From Diaporthe sp. PMI_573 (lineage: Eukaryota > Ascomycota > Sordariomycetes > Diaporthales > Diaporthaceae), in contig JAJTUP010000034.1 in the NCBI GenBank assembly GCA_021399435.1, positions 186,001 through 250,000 of the forward strand: 64,000 bases of DNA, written 5' to 3'. The position numbers were made by a program, and so were the translations under genes. The notes below the pieces were generated by a model that worked only from the letters and a program-made list of their open reading frames with translations, made no database searches and was not told the DNA's origin. Shown here in pieces: positions 11,901-22,683 of the stretch. Position 1 is the stretch's first letter; every line of letters starts with the position of its first letter.

Positions 11901-12176
11901 AAGGCCATCTTCAAGATGTTTGTGGAGAAGGCCCGGGTGCAGCAGAAGGTCGATAGCCCGCCGTTCACAGAGGAAGAGTACAACACACTTGCTCGACATG
12001 ACCTCAACGGCCGGCAGATCAAGAACACCGTCATCAGGGCACAGGCACTCGCGGTCAATAAGGGTGAGCCGCTGTCAATGCTGCACGTCAGACAGATCTT
12101 GGATGTTCAGGTCAACTTTGACCGTGACTTGAAGGGTGGCACAGGATACCAGGACGCCATGAGGAGCTACTTCTAA
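8924..12176 (+). CDS. large AAA+ ATPase with DUF7025-like region, 4 exons
   Basis: Exons 8924-10480, 10532-11323, 11382-11460 and 11518-12176 give 1028 residues. The start is the ATG at 8924 (MDPIPQPDD); open frame further upstream lacks an ATG. Residues 1-200 are disordered and Lys/Ser/Asp-rich. Next comes the conserved region of fungal AAA proteins (GEFYYIDGRYFEYDGK spans exon junction 1), an acidic insert, and a C-terminal AAA module. That module has Walker A GPPGTGKT (about residue 815), Walker B ILLLDEADVFL (about 870) and the sensor/arginine region FLTTNRVETFDDAFQSRIH. Intron 2 has two possible donors. A better consensus GTATGT at 11351 would leave a 31-bp intron, so I prefer GTCCGC at 11324, which restores KETVKALVESHK. 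Members of this family are common in ascomycetes and their substrate is unknown. Probably a protein or complex remodeller. Confidence 0.85.
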
Positions 12177-13306
12177 GCTAAGAAGTCGGAGAGCGAATTT
12201 GGACCCCCAGGATATCTGATCCCGAGCGTTGTGATACAGTTGAGGCTACGACGAGCCCAGTCTTTCCTTAAGCATTCCGATATTCTTTTCATGGCACTGC
12301 TCGGAGCACAGAACGGTAATGTGAAGTGCAGAGTTTGTGTGGCGTTCATATGGCGAATGTGGTTGATGTTCTGACCAAACAGGTTTTGAAATATCAATCT
12401 GAACAGTCATGCCGGTCTTTCTCATGGTCAAAAAACGGTTTCGGATACTAAGACGCAACTCAGGGAGGTTCAAGGACCAGCGGTCAATAGCGTCAGTGTC
12501 GTTGAAAGTATTGTGTATACATCCTTCGCAGCGGCATATCACGCTTCTGTGTTCTTGAATGAAGCATACCTCGTTTTCATTCTCAAAGACACACTGTCAA
12601 GATTGTAACCGGTGATCTGAGACTCGGTCTGCCATACCATGGCTTGGTGGTACACAGTAGTTATCACGTTGAGATAAAAGGTGATATCATTTGTCAAGCC
12701 TCGTGTAAGTGACTCGAGTCATGTCTTGCATATCTCCTCATCGCTTGTCGGGATCCGGCACTGGGACGTTGGTGTCTTCATCCGGGACTCTGCTGCGTCG
12801 GGGATAGCACACAGGCTGAGATCAGACATGCATGTGTTCATGAAATTGCTCCGCGATTCCCTGGTTTCCCTGTGAGACTGCTGCATGTTGTCTCGGGCAT
12901 ACGATAGTCGGGTGTACAATCACAAAAGGTCGAATCTTGAGAGTGAAGCAACGAGTGAAGCGAATGACTCTCCCCGGCTTCTAGGTAATTAAACGGCCCG
13001 CTTGTGTCCAATGACCGACTGCCGAGCGGGTCTCTACGGCTCCAATTCCACGGCCATCAACACCAACAACCCGGGCCGCAATCTCGCGTTGCCCTTGCAG
13101 GTCCGGCCGCTAACCTAGATTGTGGCCGATAAAGACGTAAATATAACTAGACGACTCGGCCGTGAAAAGCTACGAAAATGGAGCAGTGCAAGCCTCCTCC
13201 TCCTCCGCATCCGCATCCGCAGGCCCCCTGACTGAAGACCCGTTGCGCCTCCGACCAGCCTCAGTACCACGCACCCGTCCTTCTGAAGTGCGCGTAACAA
13301 AGCAGG
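12177..13306. other. gene-free spacer, 1.1 kb
   Basis: I see only short frames without motifs. It contains the 3' flank of the AAA gene and the upstream region of the HAD phosphatase gene. No RNA gene or repeat was recognised. Confidence 0.5.
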
Positions 13307-14470
13307 ATGAGGTCCTCGACAAGAATGGCCGGCACTCTCACCGGCGCCATGTTGGCTCTTTCGGTCAACGCCGACCCAGTGCGCAGGAACGGCAATGCGA
13401 CGCTGGCGGGCCCGTCCCTGACGCACTGGCCGGCCGAGGCGGCGGCGTCGCTGGATGCTATGATCGCCGAGAACGCGAACTCTAGCAGTAAGTACAGGTC
13501 TTGTCCCCCTGCGGCTCCCTCGTATATAGCAGGCTGCTGACACAATCCAGACTATGCCGTGTTCGACATGGACAACACCTCTTACAGGTTCGACCTGGAG
13601 GAGTCGCTCATCCCGTGGCTGGACAACAAGGGCGTGCTGACCCGGGACTCGCTCGACCCGTCGCTGAAGCCGATCCCGTTCCGGGACAACGCGACGCACG
13701 CAGAGTCCCTGTACAGCTACTACCTGCGGCTCTGCGACATGGACGAGCTTCTGTGCTACCCGTGGGCGGCGCAGGTGTTCGCGGGCCTGACGCTGCGGGA
13801 GCTCAAGGGCCACGTGGACGACCTGATGGCGCACAACGGGACGGTGACCACGACCTACTACGACGAGGACAGCGGCGAGGTCGTCTCGACCGAGGTCACC
13901 CCGCCGCGCGTGTTCCGGGGGCAGACGGAGCTGTACAACCGGCTCATGGCCAACGGCATCAACGTGTACGTCATCTCGGCGGCGTCGGAGGAGCTGGTGC
14001 GCATGGTGGCTTCGGACCCCAAGTATGGCTACAACGTCCCCGCTGAGAATGTCATCGGCGTGACGTGTTTCCTGCGCAACACCACGACGGGCGACCTGGT
14101 CGCTGCGCGGCGCCAGATCGAGGAGGGCGACTATGACCCGGAGGCCAACCTGGATCTCGTCTACACGCCGTACCTGTTCACGCCCGCGACGTGGATGGCG
14201 GGTAAGTTCGCCGCCATCCTGACCTACATCGACAACTGGCGCATGCCCGTGCTCGCGGGCGGCGACACGCCGAACAGCGATGGCCCGATGCAGTTCCACG
14301 GCGTCGACGTGTCGAAGGGCGGTATCCACCTGTGGGTCAACCGCTCATCGTCTGCGTGGGAGGACATCAGCGAGATGATCGAGGACTTTGCGGGCCAGCA
14401 GGCGGACCTTGGGCTTGAGGTGACTGCTGACAAGAACTGGGTGGTTGTGCTGCCCGAGGAGATCCTGTGA
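13307..14470 (+). CDS. secreted HAD phosphatase, phosphorylcholine-phosphatase-like
   Basis: Exons 13307-13487 and 13551-14470 (63-bp intron, GTAAGT donor, GCTGAC branch, CCAG acceptor) encode 366 residues. The start at 13307 gives a typical signal peptide: MRSSTR, then a hydrophobic [11 protein letters not shown], with likely cleavage after SVNA. The mature protein carries the haloacid-dehalogenase motifs: [11 protein letters not shown] across the splice site (nucleophile Asp), II VISAAS, a Lys in WMAGKF, and [12 protein letters not shown]. This motif set and the segment [17 protein letters not shown] resemble bacterial phosphorylcholine phosphatase PchP, which releases phosphate from phosphorylcholine outside the cytoplasm. 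Several N-glycosylation sequons are visible (NGT, NTT, NRS). Likely role: extracellular phosphate or choline scavenging; the substrate is inferred. The gene is strikingly GC-rich, with an antisense open frame over its whole length that is a compositional artefact. Confidence 0.85.
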
Positions 14471-15103
14471 AAGTGGTGAAAGTGAACCTGTGTGTTGTGT
14501 GATGCAGTGCGTGAGTGACTGAATGCCTCGCCGGAGTGTGAACGTCCATATGAGTGTCCTATCGCAGTCCTTCTCATGATCGTCGTCGTCGAGCCAAGAT
14601 GCCCTTCAGGCAGGACGGCGGTTTGCAGATTCAATGTGAACGTGAAAAGATGATCGCTACTGTCGCAGTCGCAGTCGCAGTCGAAATAGGGATAATCATA
14701 TAATCAATGGTTGTAGATCTACCTCTCGCAAGTGCCAGATCCAGATCATGAGGTGGCACAGCTTGTAGAGGCGTCCTGCTTGAGCTCAATGTCAATTCTC
14801 AGACGTAAAAACCCCCCCTGCCTGGGAGACTCGCTCTTCCGGGGTTGGGGCCTACTCGCTTTGGTGGGGCAGGCAAACAGCGGCCCCCCCTGGAAGAGGT
14901 TCGCGTCAAGGCGCGTCAGGTCAGATAAATGACGACCGAACCGGGATCGACCCCACGTATTATACGGATACACAGCTGCATCTTCCGGCGCATAGCAATC
15001 AGATTTCAGATTGTCTATGCCCATATTGAGCTGATGAGTTCCTCCCTCTCTTTATATTCTCAAGCTTCCCCCATGGCATGACAGCAGCCTCGAATAACCC
15101 AGA
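14471..15103. other. intergenic, 0.6 kb
   Basis: 3' flank of the HAD gene and promoter of psf2. It holds a short (GTCGCA)3 tandem at 14662-14683 and a palindrome-like GGGATCGACCCC near 14943 that resembles a tRNA B box but lacks any fitting tRNA fold. Nothing else was recognised. Confidence 0.45.
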
Positions 15104-15966
15104 ATGGCCCACCCACACCCGCCGGGCCTTACGCCTGCAGAGGTCTCGTTCCTCTGCGAAATGGAAATGGTGACAGTCGTCCCGAGAGGGCGGCTCGACG
15201 GTATAGAACTGCTCAGTGTCCGTCCTGCCTCCACCGACCCAAACCTCACCATCATATCCCAAGCTCCAAGCTGACCGTTGCCGTCCAGGGCGCGACTCCT
15301 CCCCTGCGACCACCACATCGTGCCCAACTGCCCCTCTGGCTTGCGCTCCTCCTCAAGAAGCAACGCCGCGCCAACATCGTGCCACCAGCATGGCTCCACC
15401 CCCTGTCACTCGCCGAGATCATCCGCCAGGAAACAAGAGAAGACCCAACAGCCTTCAGCAAACCCCCTCCGCCACCGGTAAGGGCTGACAGCCGCGGCCT
15501 CGCCCACCGCGTGAACACCTCGGCCCTGGCCAACGGCGACGACGACTCCACCCACGGCGGGGGGCCGCTCCTCTCGCCGCCCTTCCTGCCGAGCAACACC
15601 GCCGAGGCCCCCGCCGGCTACCTGCCGTACCACTGGCTGGACACGGCCGAGATGCTGCTGGCGCACGCGCCGGACGACATGTCGGCGCCCGCGGGCGAGA
15701 TCAGGGGCCTGCTGCGCGACCTGGTCGAGGTGCGCTCGGCCAAGCTTCGGGGCAGCACGACGCAGCTCGAGCAGTTCGGCGGCGGCGTCATGAACCTCCG
15801 CGGCGTGGGCGCCATGGAGCTTGCCGAGAACAGGGGGTTCGTGCTCGGCGTCGTCGACGGCGTGAGGAAGCTTGGGGCCAGCGCCGAGGCCACGCGCCGC
15901 GAGGAGGAGGAGGAGGGCCGCGACGGGGCTGAATACGAGGAGAGTGATGACGATATGGGCTTATGA
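15104..15966 (+). CDS. psf2: DNA replication complex GINS subunit Psf2
   Basis: Exons 15104-15217 and 15289-15966 encode 263 residues. Psf2 is one of four GINS subunits, part of the CMG helicase that unwinds DNA at replication forks in the nucleus. The N terminus has the family pattern [17 protein letters not shown]. After the splice come [20 protein letters not shown] and [16 protein letters not shown], both typical of Psf2, and later the helical [13 protein letters not shown] and [13 protein letters not shown]. The 71-bp intron has a weak donor (GTCCGT), a CTGAC branch and a CAG acceptor, and is needed because a stop codon lies in the unspliced frame. The C terminus is a Glu/Asp-rich tail, as in fungal orthologues. 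The length matches fungal Psf2. It converges on the large acidic protein gene. Confidence 0.93.
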
Positions 15967-16383
15967 TGACGCGGGACATAGAAGGTGGGTTTCTGTGCTC
16001 CGGAGGAGGCGAGAAAGCGGGGGGGGGGGGAAGAGTGACACGGCATGATCCAACGCGTCACGACTATTATACTGGACGGTTCATGTATGGTTGGTCTGCC
16101 GAAAGACCAGGGATGGCGGCGGGATCTTGGGAATAGCAAGCATGGCTCGGCGTTTCGATAGGTTAACCTCGGGACTCATATACAGGTAAATCAAAAGCTC
16201 AATGTTCGCAACAATCTAATTCACGCGGCAGCTCCAGGCTCTTCTCCCCGACAGTGTTCCAACCCAGTAATTCAAGCCATCCAACATCCCCTCACGAGCC
16301 AAAAACCGCGCGACTGCACAAAAGGGAGGCATTGTCCAGGACCACCAGAGGTCTTTGGACACGTTCTTCGGGCCTTCGATGAG
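15967..16383. other. convergent intergenic, 0.4 kb
   Basis: Shared 3' flank of psf2 and the convergent acidic-protein gene. It contains a run of 12 G at 16019-16030. No gene or motif was recognised. Confidence 0.5.
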
Positions 16384-19300
16384 CTACGGGTCAACGTCAT
16401 CCGTTTCTCTGTCATCGGCATAGTCGATCTCGTCGTCATCGTCGTCGTCGTCGTCACCCTCGGCCTCGGCCTCATTCGCACTATAGTCGTACGTAGGCTC
16501 CTCGGGACTGAACAGGCTATCGTTATTCTCCCACTGCGGCTTGATGTACCGCACGGTGGGGACGACAACTGGGTTCCCGCCGACACTCCTAGCTGGTGGG
16601 GAGCCAATGCCTCCTCCAATACTGCTGCTTCCCTGCGGCAGGGCGGCTGCGCTGGAGGTGGCTGCGGCGCCGTCGTCGACCGTGTGTCCCACCTGGCCGC
16701 CCACTCCCACATCGCCGCCTGATGTGATCCCGGGTGCTGCAAGGCTTGTGTCCTGCGGCAAGTCTGTATTTAGGGTACGGGGTACTTTCTCTTTTGATTC
16801 ACCGCCGGTTTTCTCGACACTCTGTGATGGTACACCGATGATTGAGGCGCCTATGTCCCGTGGCATGCTTGCTTCCCGTAGCATTCTGGTTATATGAGAG
16901 CCAGGTGAGATGTTCTCCACCGTCTCTTCTATTCTGTCACCGACTTCCTCAGTACTTTCGCTCGTGACGACTGCTACCGAGGAGTTCATATCTTGAGGCA
17001 CGCTTGCTTCCTCTGGCACAGTGATGGCATTGGGCATATCTGGAGCCATGTCCACGACATCTCCTACTTCGGCCTCCTCAGCAGTCCCCGACCGGTCGGG
17101 TGTAGGAGAGCCAGGGTCCTCAGGCAAGCTGGATATGTTGGAGGCAACCGATGAGCTATCCGCCGTGTTTTCTGCTGCGCCGGTCATTATCTCGGGGCTC
17201 GGTGAAGGAGTGCCAGATGCCGCAGAATTCGTCTCCGGCGGAACACCAATTCCATCGGAAGATGTCAGGTTTTGGTCGGCTGTGTGTTCTCCTTCGTTTT
17301 TGACTTCCTCGTTGTTTGCCGAGTTGAACAGGGCAGGGCCTATGTCCAGCCTGGTCTCCTGGGGAGGTTTCTCTTGTTCCTCCAGAGCAGCGGTGGCATC
17401 AGGGTTAGTCACCTCGGACTCTTCTTCTTGTCGACCTGGCCGCGGCCGAGATGGGCTCTGGCTGCCCCTCTGATCCGGTACACCAGGTGCAGATTCTCGA
17501 TCATTTATTCTCTCTCCAGCCTCTGCGACTTCTCCTTCTTGATGCGGCTGTTCAAGCTCGGCTGTGGACACTGCCTCCAACTTGTCTCCCTCTTCTACCC
17601 TCGGTGGACCGACAATGTTTTCACCTGCACGCCACGGGTCAGTTTCCATGACTTTACAGTTGGTCTCAATGTATATTGCGGGCGCTGTTAACTTTGGAGT
17701 TGATTCCTTACCCTGATCAGAACGGATAGACCCTTCAGTGGATGTTCCTGCTAATTTGTACTCTGGTCGAGCGGGTGTTGGATATGGATCGTTGTCGTTG
17801 TTCGATACTTCGGCAGGAGGTCCACTTGGTCCCAGTCCGGACACTGCAACACTGCCATGGCCAGTGCTAGGATCATGGCGTTCTCCAGTCCCTGTCATTG
17901 GAGAGTCTTCTTTCTCTGCCTGAATTTTGACCATCTGGATGTCCTCCTCTTCACCACTTTCTGTCTCGGTCCCGGCCGTAGTCTCTACCGGAAGCTCTTT
18001 CTCGAGCTCTGCCTCGAGCCCTGCCTCGAGGTCTGTCTCGAGGTCTGTCTCAGTCTCTCGCATTTCGCCTTGCTGGGTATCCTCCTGTAATTCTCCCTCT
18101 GCATTTTCACCCCTTTTCGTCTTTTCTAGCAATAGTTCTGCCCCTTCTTGATCGAATTCGTCCCAAAAGGCTGCGCGATCCATTCGAAGCTTAAGTCTTA
18201 ACCCCTGCAACTCACTCAGCAAATCGTCTGCGGCTTCCCTGGCTGAACTTGTGGTCCATCCAGACTGGTGCGTGCTCAGGTCCCGTATTGTTTCTTCAAG
18301 TGCTGTCGCTTCCTTCTGAGACTCCAGTACCCTCTCAGTCCACGCACGCCTGCTCCTGAACTCCGGTTCCGTTGCGATTTCTTTGTCAAAGGCTTCCTTC
18401 CATTCAGCCATTTCGCGCAACGCCAGAGCCAGAGCCTCCATGAGTGCTTCAGCAACCACGTGGCTGTCGCCGGCTCCCGCCATTTCATCTGCCTTGTCAT
18501 CTCCCTGCTCCTTGACCTCTTCTTTCCCTTCTTCCGTCTCGCCTTCTTTCTGATTCTCCTCTCCTCCCCCTTGGTCATTCTCATCTCCATCCTTATCTTC
18601 TGTTGCCTTTCGTCCCTCGTTCTCAGCCTCATTGCCGCCTATGTCCACTTTAGGTTCACCCACGATGACAATATCGGCCCGCCATGATTCCAGCAAGTTT
18701 GTAGGGATATCCACATCCTCGGCGGTTTGAGCTTGGAGGTCCTTGCTCCACCGTATTGCCAGCCTGCGGACTTGCTCCTTGATCTGGTCCATGTCCGCAG
18801 CAGGCCGTTCCCACCATGTAAGGAATTCCGTCCTCGCGAGCCAGTGAGGCTCCATTCTCTGACGGATCCCATCGTCAACGACGACTTCGTTTAGGAGATC
18901 CTCCAAGTCTCTTTTCGTGAAGCGCACAAGGCTTGGTGCGTCTTCAACCACGGGTGTGCCAGTCTCCGAAGTCGTTCCTGTGAGGCCGGCCGCAATGGCC
19001 GCCTGTGCGAGTCGAGACGCCGCAGCAACATCTGCCTCTGAAACCCTCTTTTCATGATCTCCGGGCCGTGGTTTCGTGGGTCGTCGCTCTTTGGGTTGTT
19101 CTTCTATGGTTTGTGGCTCTACTAGTATTGATTCTGTGGGCTGTGATTCCGTATGCTGTAAATCTGAGGGTTGTGGTTCTTTGAGTTTGGGCTTTTTGGC
19201 CCGTGGTGCTCCCTTCTTTCTGCGTGTCGAAGTGGTCCGCTTGACACTGCCCGCAACAACTTTGTCATGAGCAGCCCGTTTAGGCGGCCGTGCTCTCGGA

Positions 19301-19500
19301 GTCCGCCGACGGACACCCATTTCCAGTCCTGGGTTGAGTTCTACCGGTGGCTCACCATTCTCGTTGAGCCTCTTGAGCATGGATCGAGTTAATCGGGTTG
19401 GAGTTGTCGCTTGTCGTTTCACCCGTCGACGGGGCAAATGATCGCCTTCACCCGCACGCTTTTTGGTTGGGGACTGCATCTTGACCTCGATTGCATTCAT
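16384..19500 (-). CDS. unknown large disordered acidic protein, 1038 aa
   Basis: One uninterrupted frame with ATG at 19500. I do not recognise the family. Residues 1-140 are basic, with several nuclear-localisation-like clusters (KKRAGEGDHLPRRRVKRQ, RRRTPRARPPKRA, TRRKKGAPRAKKPK). A possibly folded segment at about 195-260 is Trp-rich (TKRDLEDLLNEVVVDDGIRQRMEPHWL, here listed as two halves: TKRDLEDLLNEV and RQRMEPHWL). The rest is very Glu/Thr/Ser/Pro-rich, with a short tandem LETDLEAGLEAELE run (about 480-500) and imperfect longer repeats near 830-930 (SVPQDMNSSVAV versus SMPRDIGASIIGV). The C terminus is an eight-Asp run within a DDD..EIDYADD tail. Absence of introns and of hydrophobic core over most of its length suggests a fast-evolving nuclear scaffold or chromatin protein; that is inference only. 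It might include an unnoticed intron. Confidence 0.65.
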   Translation of the reverse strand: MNAIEVKMQSPTKKRAGEGDHLPRRRVKRQATTPTRLTRSMLKRLNENGEPPVELNPGLEMGVRRRTPRARPPKRAAHDKVVAGSVKRTTSTRRKKGAPRAKKPKLKEPQPSDLQHTESQPTESILVEPQTIEEQPKERRPTKPRPGDHEKRVSEADVAAASRLAQAAIAAGLTGTTSETGTPVVEDAPSLVRFTKRDLEDLLNEVVVDDGIRQRMEPHWLARTEFLTWWERPAADMDQIKEQVRRLAIRWSKDLQAQTAEDVDIPTNLLESWRADIVIVGEPKVDIGGNEAENEGRKATEDKDGDENDQGGGEENQKEGETEEGKEEVKEQGDDKADEMAGAGDSHVVAEALMEALALALREMAEWKEAFDKEIATEPEFRSRRAWTERVLESQKEATALEETIRDLSTHQSGWTTSSAREAADDLLSELQGLRLKLRMDRAAFWDEFDQEGAELLLEKTKRGENAEGELQEDTQQGEMRETETDLETDLEAGLEAELEKELPVETTAGTETESGEEEDIQMVKIQAEKEDSPMTGTGERHDPSTGHGSVAVSGLGPSGPPAEVSNNDNDPYPTPARPEYKLAGTSTEGSIRSDQGKESTPKLTAPAIYIETNCKVMETDPWRAGENIVGPPRVEEGDKLEAVSTAELEQPHQEGEVAEAGERINDRESAPGVPDQRGSQSPSRPRPGRQEEESEVTNPDATAALEEQEKPPQETRLDIGPALFNSANNEEVKNEGEHTADQNLTSSDGIGVPPETNSAASGTPSPSPEIMTGAAENTADSSSVASNISSLPEDPGSPTPDRSGTAEEAEVGDVVDMAPDMPNAITVPEEASVPQDMNSSVAVVTSESTEEVGDRIEETVENISPGSHITRMLREASMPRDIGASIIGVPSQSVEKTGGESKEKVPRTLNTDLPQDTSLAAPGITSGGDVGVGGQVGHTVDDGAAATSSAAALPQGSSSIGGGIGSPPARSVGGNPVVVPTVRYIKPQWENNDSLFSPEEPTYDYSANEAEAEGDDDDDDDDEIDYADDRETDDVDP
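17999..18050 (-). repeat. 12-bp coding tandem repeat
   Basis: About four copies of a 12-bp unit related to CTCGAGGTCTGT, read on the minus strand as repeated L-E-x-x-L-E units within the disordered acidic protein. Probably formed by slippage. Confidence 0.7.
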
Positions 19501-21165
19501 TTTCCTCTAATGTGTGATCTGGAAGACCAGATGGCTCTTGATCAAGCAATGATGGTTTCACTGCAGCTATTGAGGCTCCTCAAAGGCCCGAAGCCTTCCC
19601 AATTTGCATAGTCTGGCGGCGTATGGCTGGGAAATGAATGTTTATTGTTAGTCAACGAAGATTTGGTATCTCAGAATGCTCGTCGTCCGCAATTGAGATC
19701 GCGTCAAACTGACTGCAGTTTCATGTTGAATTCGCTCTGTCTTTGTTCGAGTGCAGACCTCTACTGTTTTCGGACACGGAACAATGCACAGCAAGTCACG
19801 ATCCCGTCTGCCGCAAAGCAACGACACAAAGAGTCAACGCCTTGACTGTTTTTGGGAGCACGCGTGCTTCAACTGTACCTAGGTAGACAGCTGAACTCGT
19901 GCTCACTCGAAAGTGCTTCCATCATGCCTGGCAGTCTTGTCGTTTATTATTCCAAGTCACTGAATCTTGATTCCCCGGGGGCTCAGTGTCAACTGCTTGA
20001 AGTTCCGCTTTTGTCCAACATTGACGTCTCTTTGTCAATCACACACTCCAACAGGGCACCGACCAATCCCTTGCCAATTTCACAAGTAGCATCGAGATAT
20101 CTGCCGCAAAGGTAATGTCTGCCGTATAATCTTCGTGTCAAAATCTGGAACTTTGTGCAAAAGGGTTGAATATGGTTATAGCAGCGTAGTTACTCCCAAA
20201 GAAAATGGCATTTAGTGATGTTGAATTATCAAAGTTGAACACCCCGATCTAGTAGTAGAAGTAGAATCTCCTAGAATCTGCAGATTGATTGTCTGCCGAA
20301 TATAATTCCATGCTGGAGCATCACATGGAACATCATCCATGGAATTGAAGATAATCCTCCCTTGCATTTTCACCGAGCCCAATGCAGCAGCCTGTTGCTC
20401 CGTTATGTCTGAGTCCCAATAGTTGATCTTGCTCAAATACAAATTAACCTCAGTCATGCAAGGATGAATGTCCGATTCTACAGCGACTTGAACAAATACA
20501 AGGCCTCGGACTACGTTCCGATGTCCCCATGATTTGGGGCTATTTCATAGTTCTTAAGCCTCGAGGTACTTTAACACCTTGTAGTGTTATCGTATTGTGG
20601 GAGACGAGTCACTGCGGGCTTCCTTTTCCCTTTGGTTGTTGTTCAAGAACTGATTTGGCTTCAATCTCGCCGGTCCGTATTGACTCTATTGTATTTTATC
20701 TTCATTCCAGTACCATCGGACAAGTATTTCCGCGGGCACTTCACGCAACTGAACGAACGCAATATGTGTCTGACAGGCAGAGGGAACTTGTGGGGAATAG
20801 TCGTCCGTCTCCAGGAAACTCGGAGCCTTGTGAGTCAGAGAGCTGGATACTTTTGCTGGACTCGACAAGCGCCTTTGAAGAACTACTGTGCCACCATGTA
20901 TCAACGACCTGCTGGTAGAACCATTCGAAAGATGGCTGCAACTCCATCATGAGCTGATTCCTGAGGTGCCTCAGGCACGACCCCTTGTTTGCCAGCCTTA
21001 TCCTGGGGCAAGGAAGCCTTAGCAAGACTATATATCCTGTTGGTTTCTTCCATTTCCCAGCCATCGATCTCTGATGCCACAACATAACTCCGCTTTCGCA
21101 TTCCGAGATCATCTTCTTCCATACTTATCGCCTCTCCTTCTCTCCCCTACAAGAGTCTAGTCATC
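19501..21165. other. gene-free spacer, 1.7 kb
   Basis: Divergent intergenic region between the acidic-protein gene and the RRM gene, so it should contain two promoters. A GTACCTAGGTAG element lies at 19875-19886. Open frames here are short and without motifs. Confidence 0.5.
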
Positions 21166-22683
21166 ATGTCTTATCAAACCCCCAAGAATCCACGCATTCC
21201 GACCCATGTCCAAGTCAACAAGGAGAATGTCCCTCCCGTTCCGGCCTCACCCGTCCAAGGCGGTGCCCCAGGTCAAGTTGTGGGTACCCCATCCAACTGG
21301 ACGTTTGTTCCCCCAAGAAGTACTGCAGATGAATCGGCCCGCAATACTCAGCCTCTGAGGGACTTTGGTTGGCGAGCGAGGCTTGGGGATTTCGAGACAC
21401 CTACGCGCTTTTCTCGATACGACAAGGCTCATCGACGTCTGATGCAGATTGCTGAAGAGCCTGGCCAGAAGGCCGTGACCATTCCTGACGTGCTCAAGGA
21501 CCAACATGGACCCATCCAGCCTTTCCAAGTCCAGGACCCTGTTCACAACTTCATCCTGCCCATCCGCCAGCCTGTGCAGCCCAACTATGCTGGCGCATTT
21601 TCCGTCGGCCCTCTTCCACCCTCTGAGAAAATGGCATCCGAAAAGTACTACTGGCCCATGAACAGCATCCATGGACTGGCCGACCTCTCACTGGCAGAGC
21701 AACCTGCCGCCACACACCTCGGCCAGTTGGAGAGCAAATATCCCAAGCCCATGCTGGTAAGCGACAGCGCCCGCAACATCCCTTTCGACGCCGCAAAGAA
21801 CTCAGCCCGTGCTGACGAGTCTGATGCGCCATCGAAGGTGGCTTTGGGGTTCAGTCCAGAGTACCACGGAGACCCCAACCTCCCGCGCAACCGGTCTGCC
21901 AACATCCCCGACGAGCTCAACTGCTCCCTGTTCCTGGTCAACCTGCCCCCTGCCCTTACAACTCATCGCCTCATCGCTGCCATTCATGCCATGGGCCCTA
22001 CCGGGCGTCTCTACGCCACCCACATCAACGCGCCCGAGCCGGACCGCAAGCACTACGGCTGCGCGGCCAAGGTCATCTTCTTCGAGCTCACCGCCGCCAA
22101 GGCCTTCTACCAGGCCTGCGACGAGAGAGGCTTCACCGTCGACGGCTTCGGCGTGCGCGTCATGTGGAACCGCATCAAGACTGCCCAACAGGAGCACGCC
22201 AGGTCGACCACGCGCGTGCTGCTCATCGGCGGCGACCCCAGCTTCGTCAACCCGACCACCCTGACCGAGTACTTCTGCACCAAGCTCCAGTTCCAGATCG
22301 ACTGCATCATCACCCACGGCGACGGCCTCAAGGGCGACAACACCGACGCCGTCGTCGAGTACCGCTTCGGCAGCTTCCGCTGCCAGGCGGAGGCGGCCAA
22401 GATGGCGCTCGTGCGCGAACACCCCGAGGTGAGGTGCTTCTTCCACTGCGACCCTTGCGACCCGGACCACTGGACGCCGTCGGAGCAGAGGATCCCTGTT
22501 GCCCCTGCCGTGCCTTTACGTTTCCCCGTCGCCCCTCCTGCTGTGCCGCAACACATGGATCCTGGATTCCGTGCCGGACCTCGGCGGTTCCCGGGACTTG
22601 CGGTCGTTCATGAAGATGTCGAGGAGCAGCATGCCAACAACCGCACGGCGTTGCGCCCTCATTCGGGCAACTGGTGTGCCTAG
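21166..22683 (+). CDS. RRM-like putative RNA-binding protein, 505 aa
   Basis: Single exon from the ATG at 21166. The first 240 residues are disordered with an N-terminal VNKENVPP stretch. The centre shows an RNA-recognition-motif-like pattern: LNCSLFLVNLPPALTTHRL (RNP2-like strand and helix), then KHYGCAAKVIFFELTAAKAF (RNP1-like strand and helix) and FGVRVMWNR. A second module with similar order follows: TRVLLIGGDPSFVNPTTL, DAVVEYRFGSFRCQAEAAK. Both resemble the beta-alpha-beta-beta-alpha-beta order of RRM folds, although RNP1 aromatic residues are degenerate. Likely a fungal RNA-binding protein of the nucleus or cytoplasm. The C terminus is Pro-rich and low in complexity. The specific function is unknown to me. 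Confidence 0.7.
   Translation: MSYQTPKNPRIPTHVQVNKENVPPVPASPVQGGAPGQVVGTPSNWTFVPPRSTADESARNTQPLRDFGWRARLGDFETPTRFSRYDKAHRRLMQIAEEPGQKAVTIPDVLKDQHGPIQPFQVQDPVHNFILPIRQPVQPNYAGAFSVGPLPPSEKMASEKYYWPMNSIHGLADLSLAEQPAATHLGQLESKYPKPMLVSDSARNIPFDAAKNSARADESDAPSKVALGFSPEYHGDPNLPRNRSANIPDELNCSLFLVNLPPALTTHRLIAAIHAMGPTGRLYATHINAPEPDRKHYGCAAKVIFFELTAAKAFYQACDERGFTVDGFGVRVMWNRIKTAQQEHARSTTRVLLIGGDPSFVNPTTLTEYFCTKLQFQIDCIITHGDGLKGDNTDAVVEYRFGSFRCQAEAAKMALVREHPEVRCFFHCDPCDPDHWTPSEQRIPVAPAVPLRFPVAPPAVPQHMDPGFRAGPRRFPGLAVVHEDVEEQHANNRTALRPHSGNWCA

Noticed and set aside
13115..14329. 404-codon open frame on the minus strand
   Set aside because: Antisense to the HAD phosphatase, which has signal peptide and motifs. 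The frame reads as Arg/Val/His-rich nonsense produced by GC-ending codons.
14930..14985. tRNA-like B box (GATCGACCC) in the psf2 upstream region
   Set aside because: No A box at suitable distance, no 7-bp acceptor stem and no anticodon arm could be formed on either strand.
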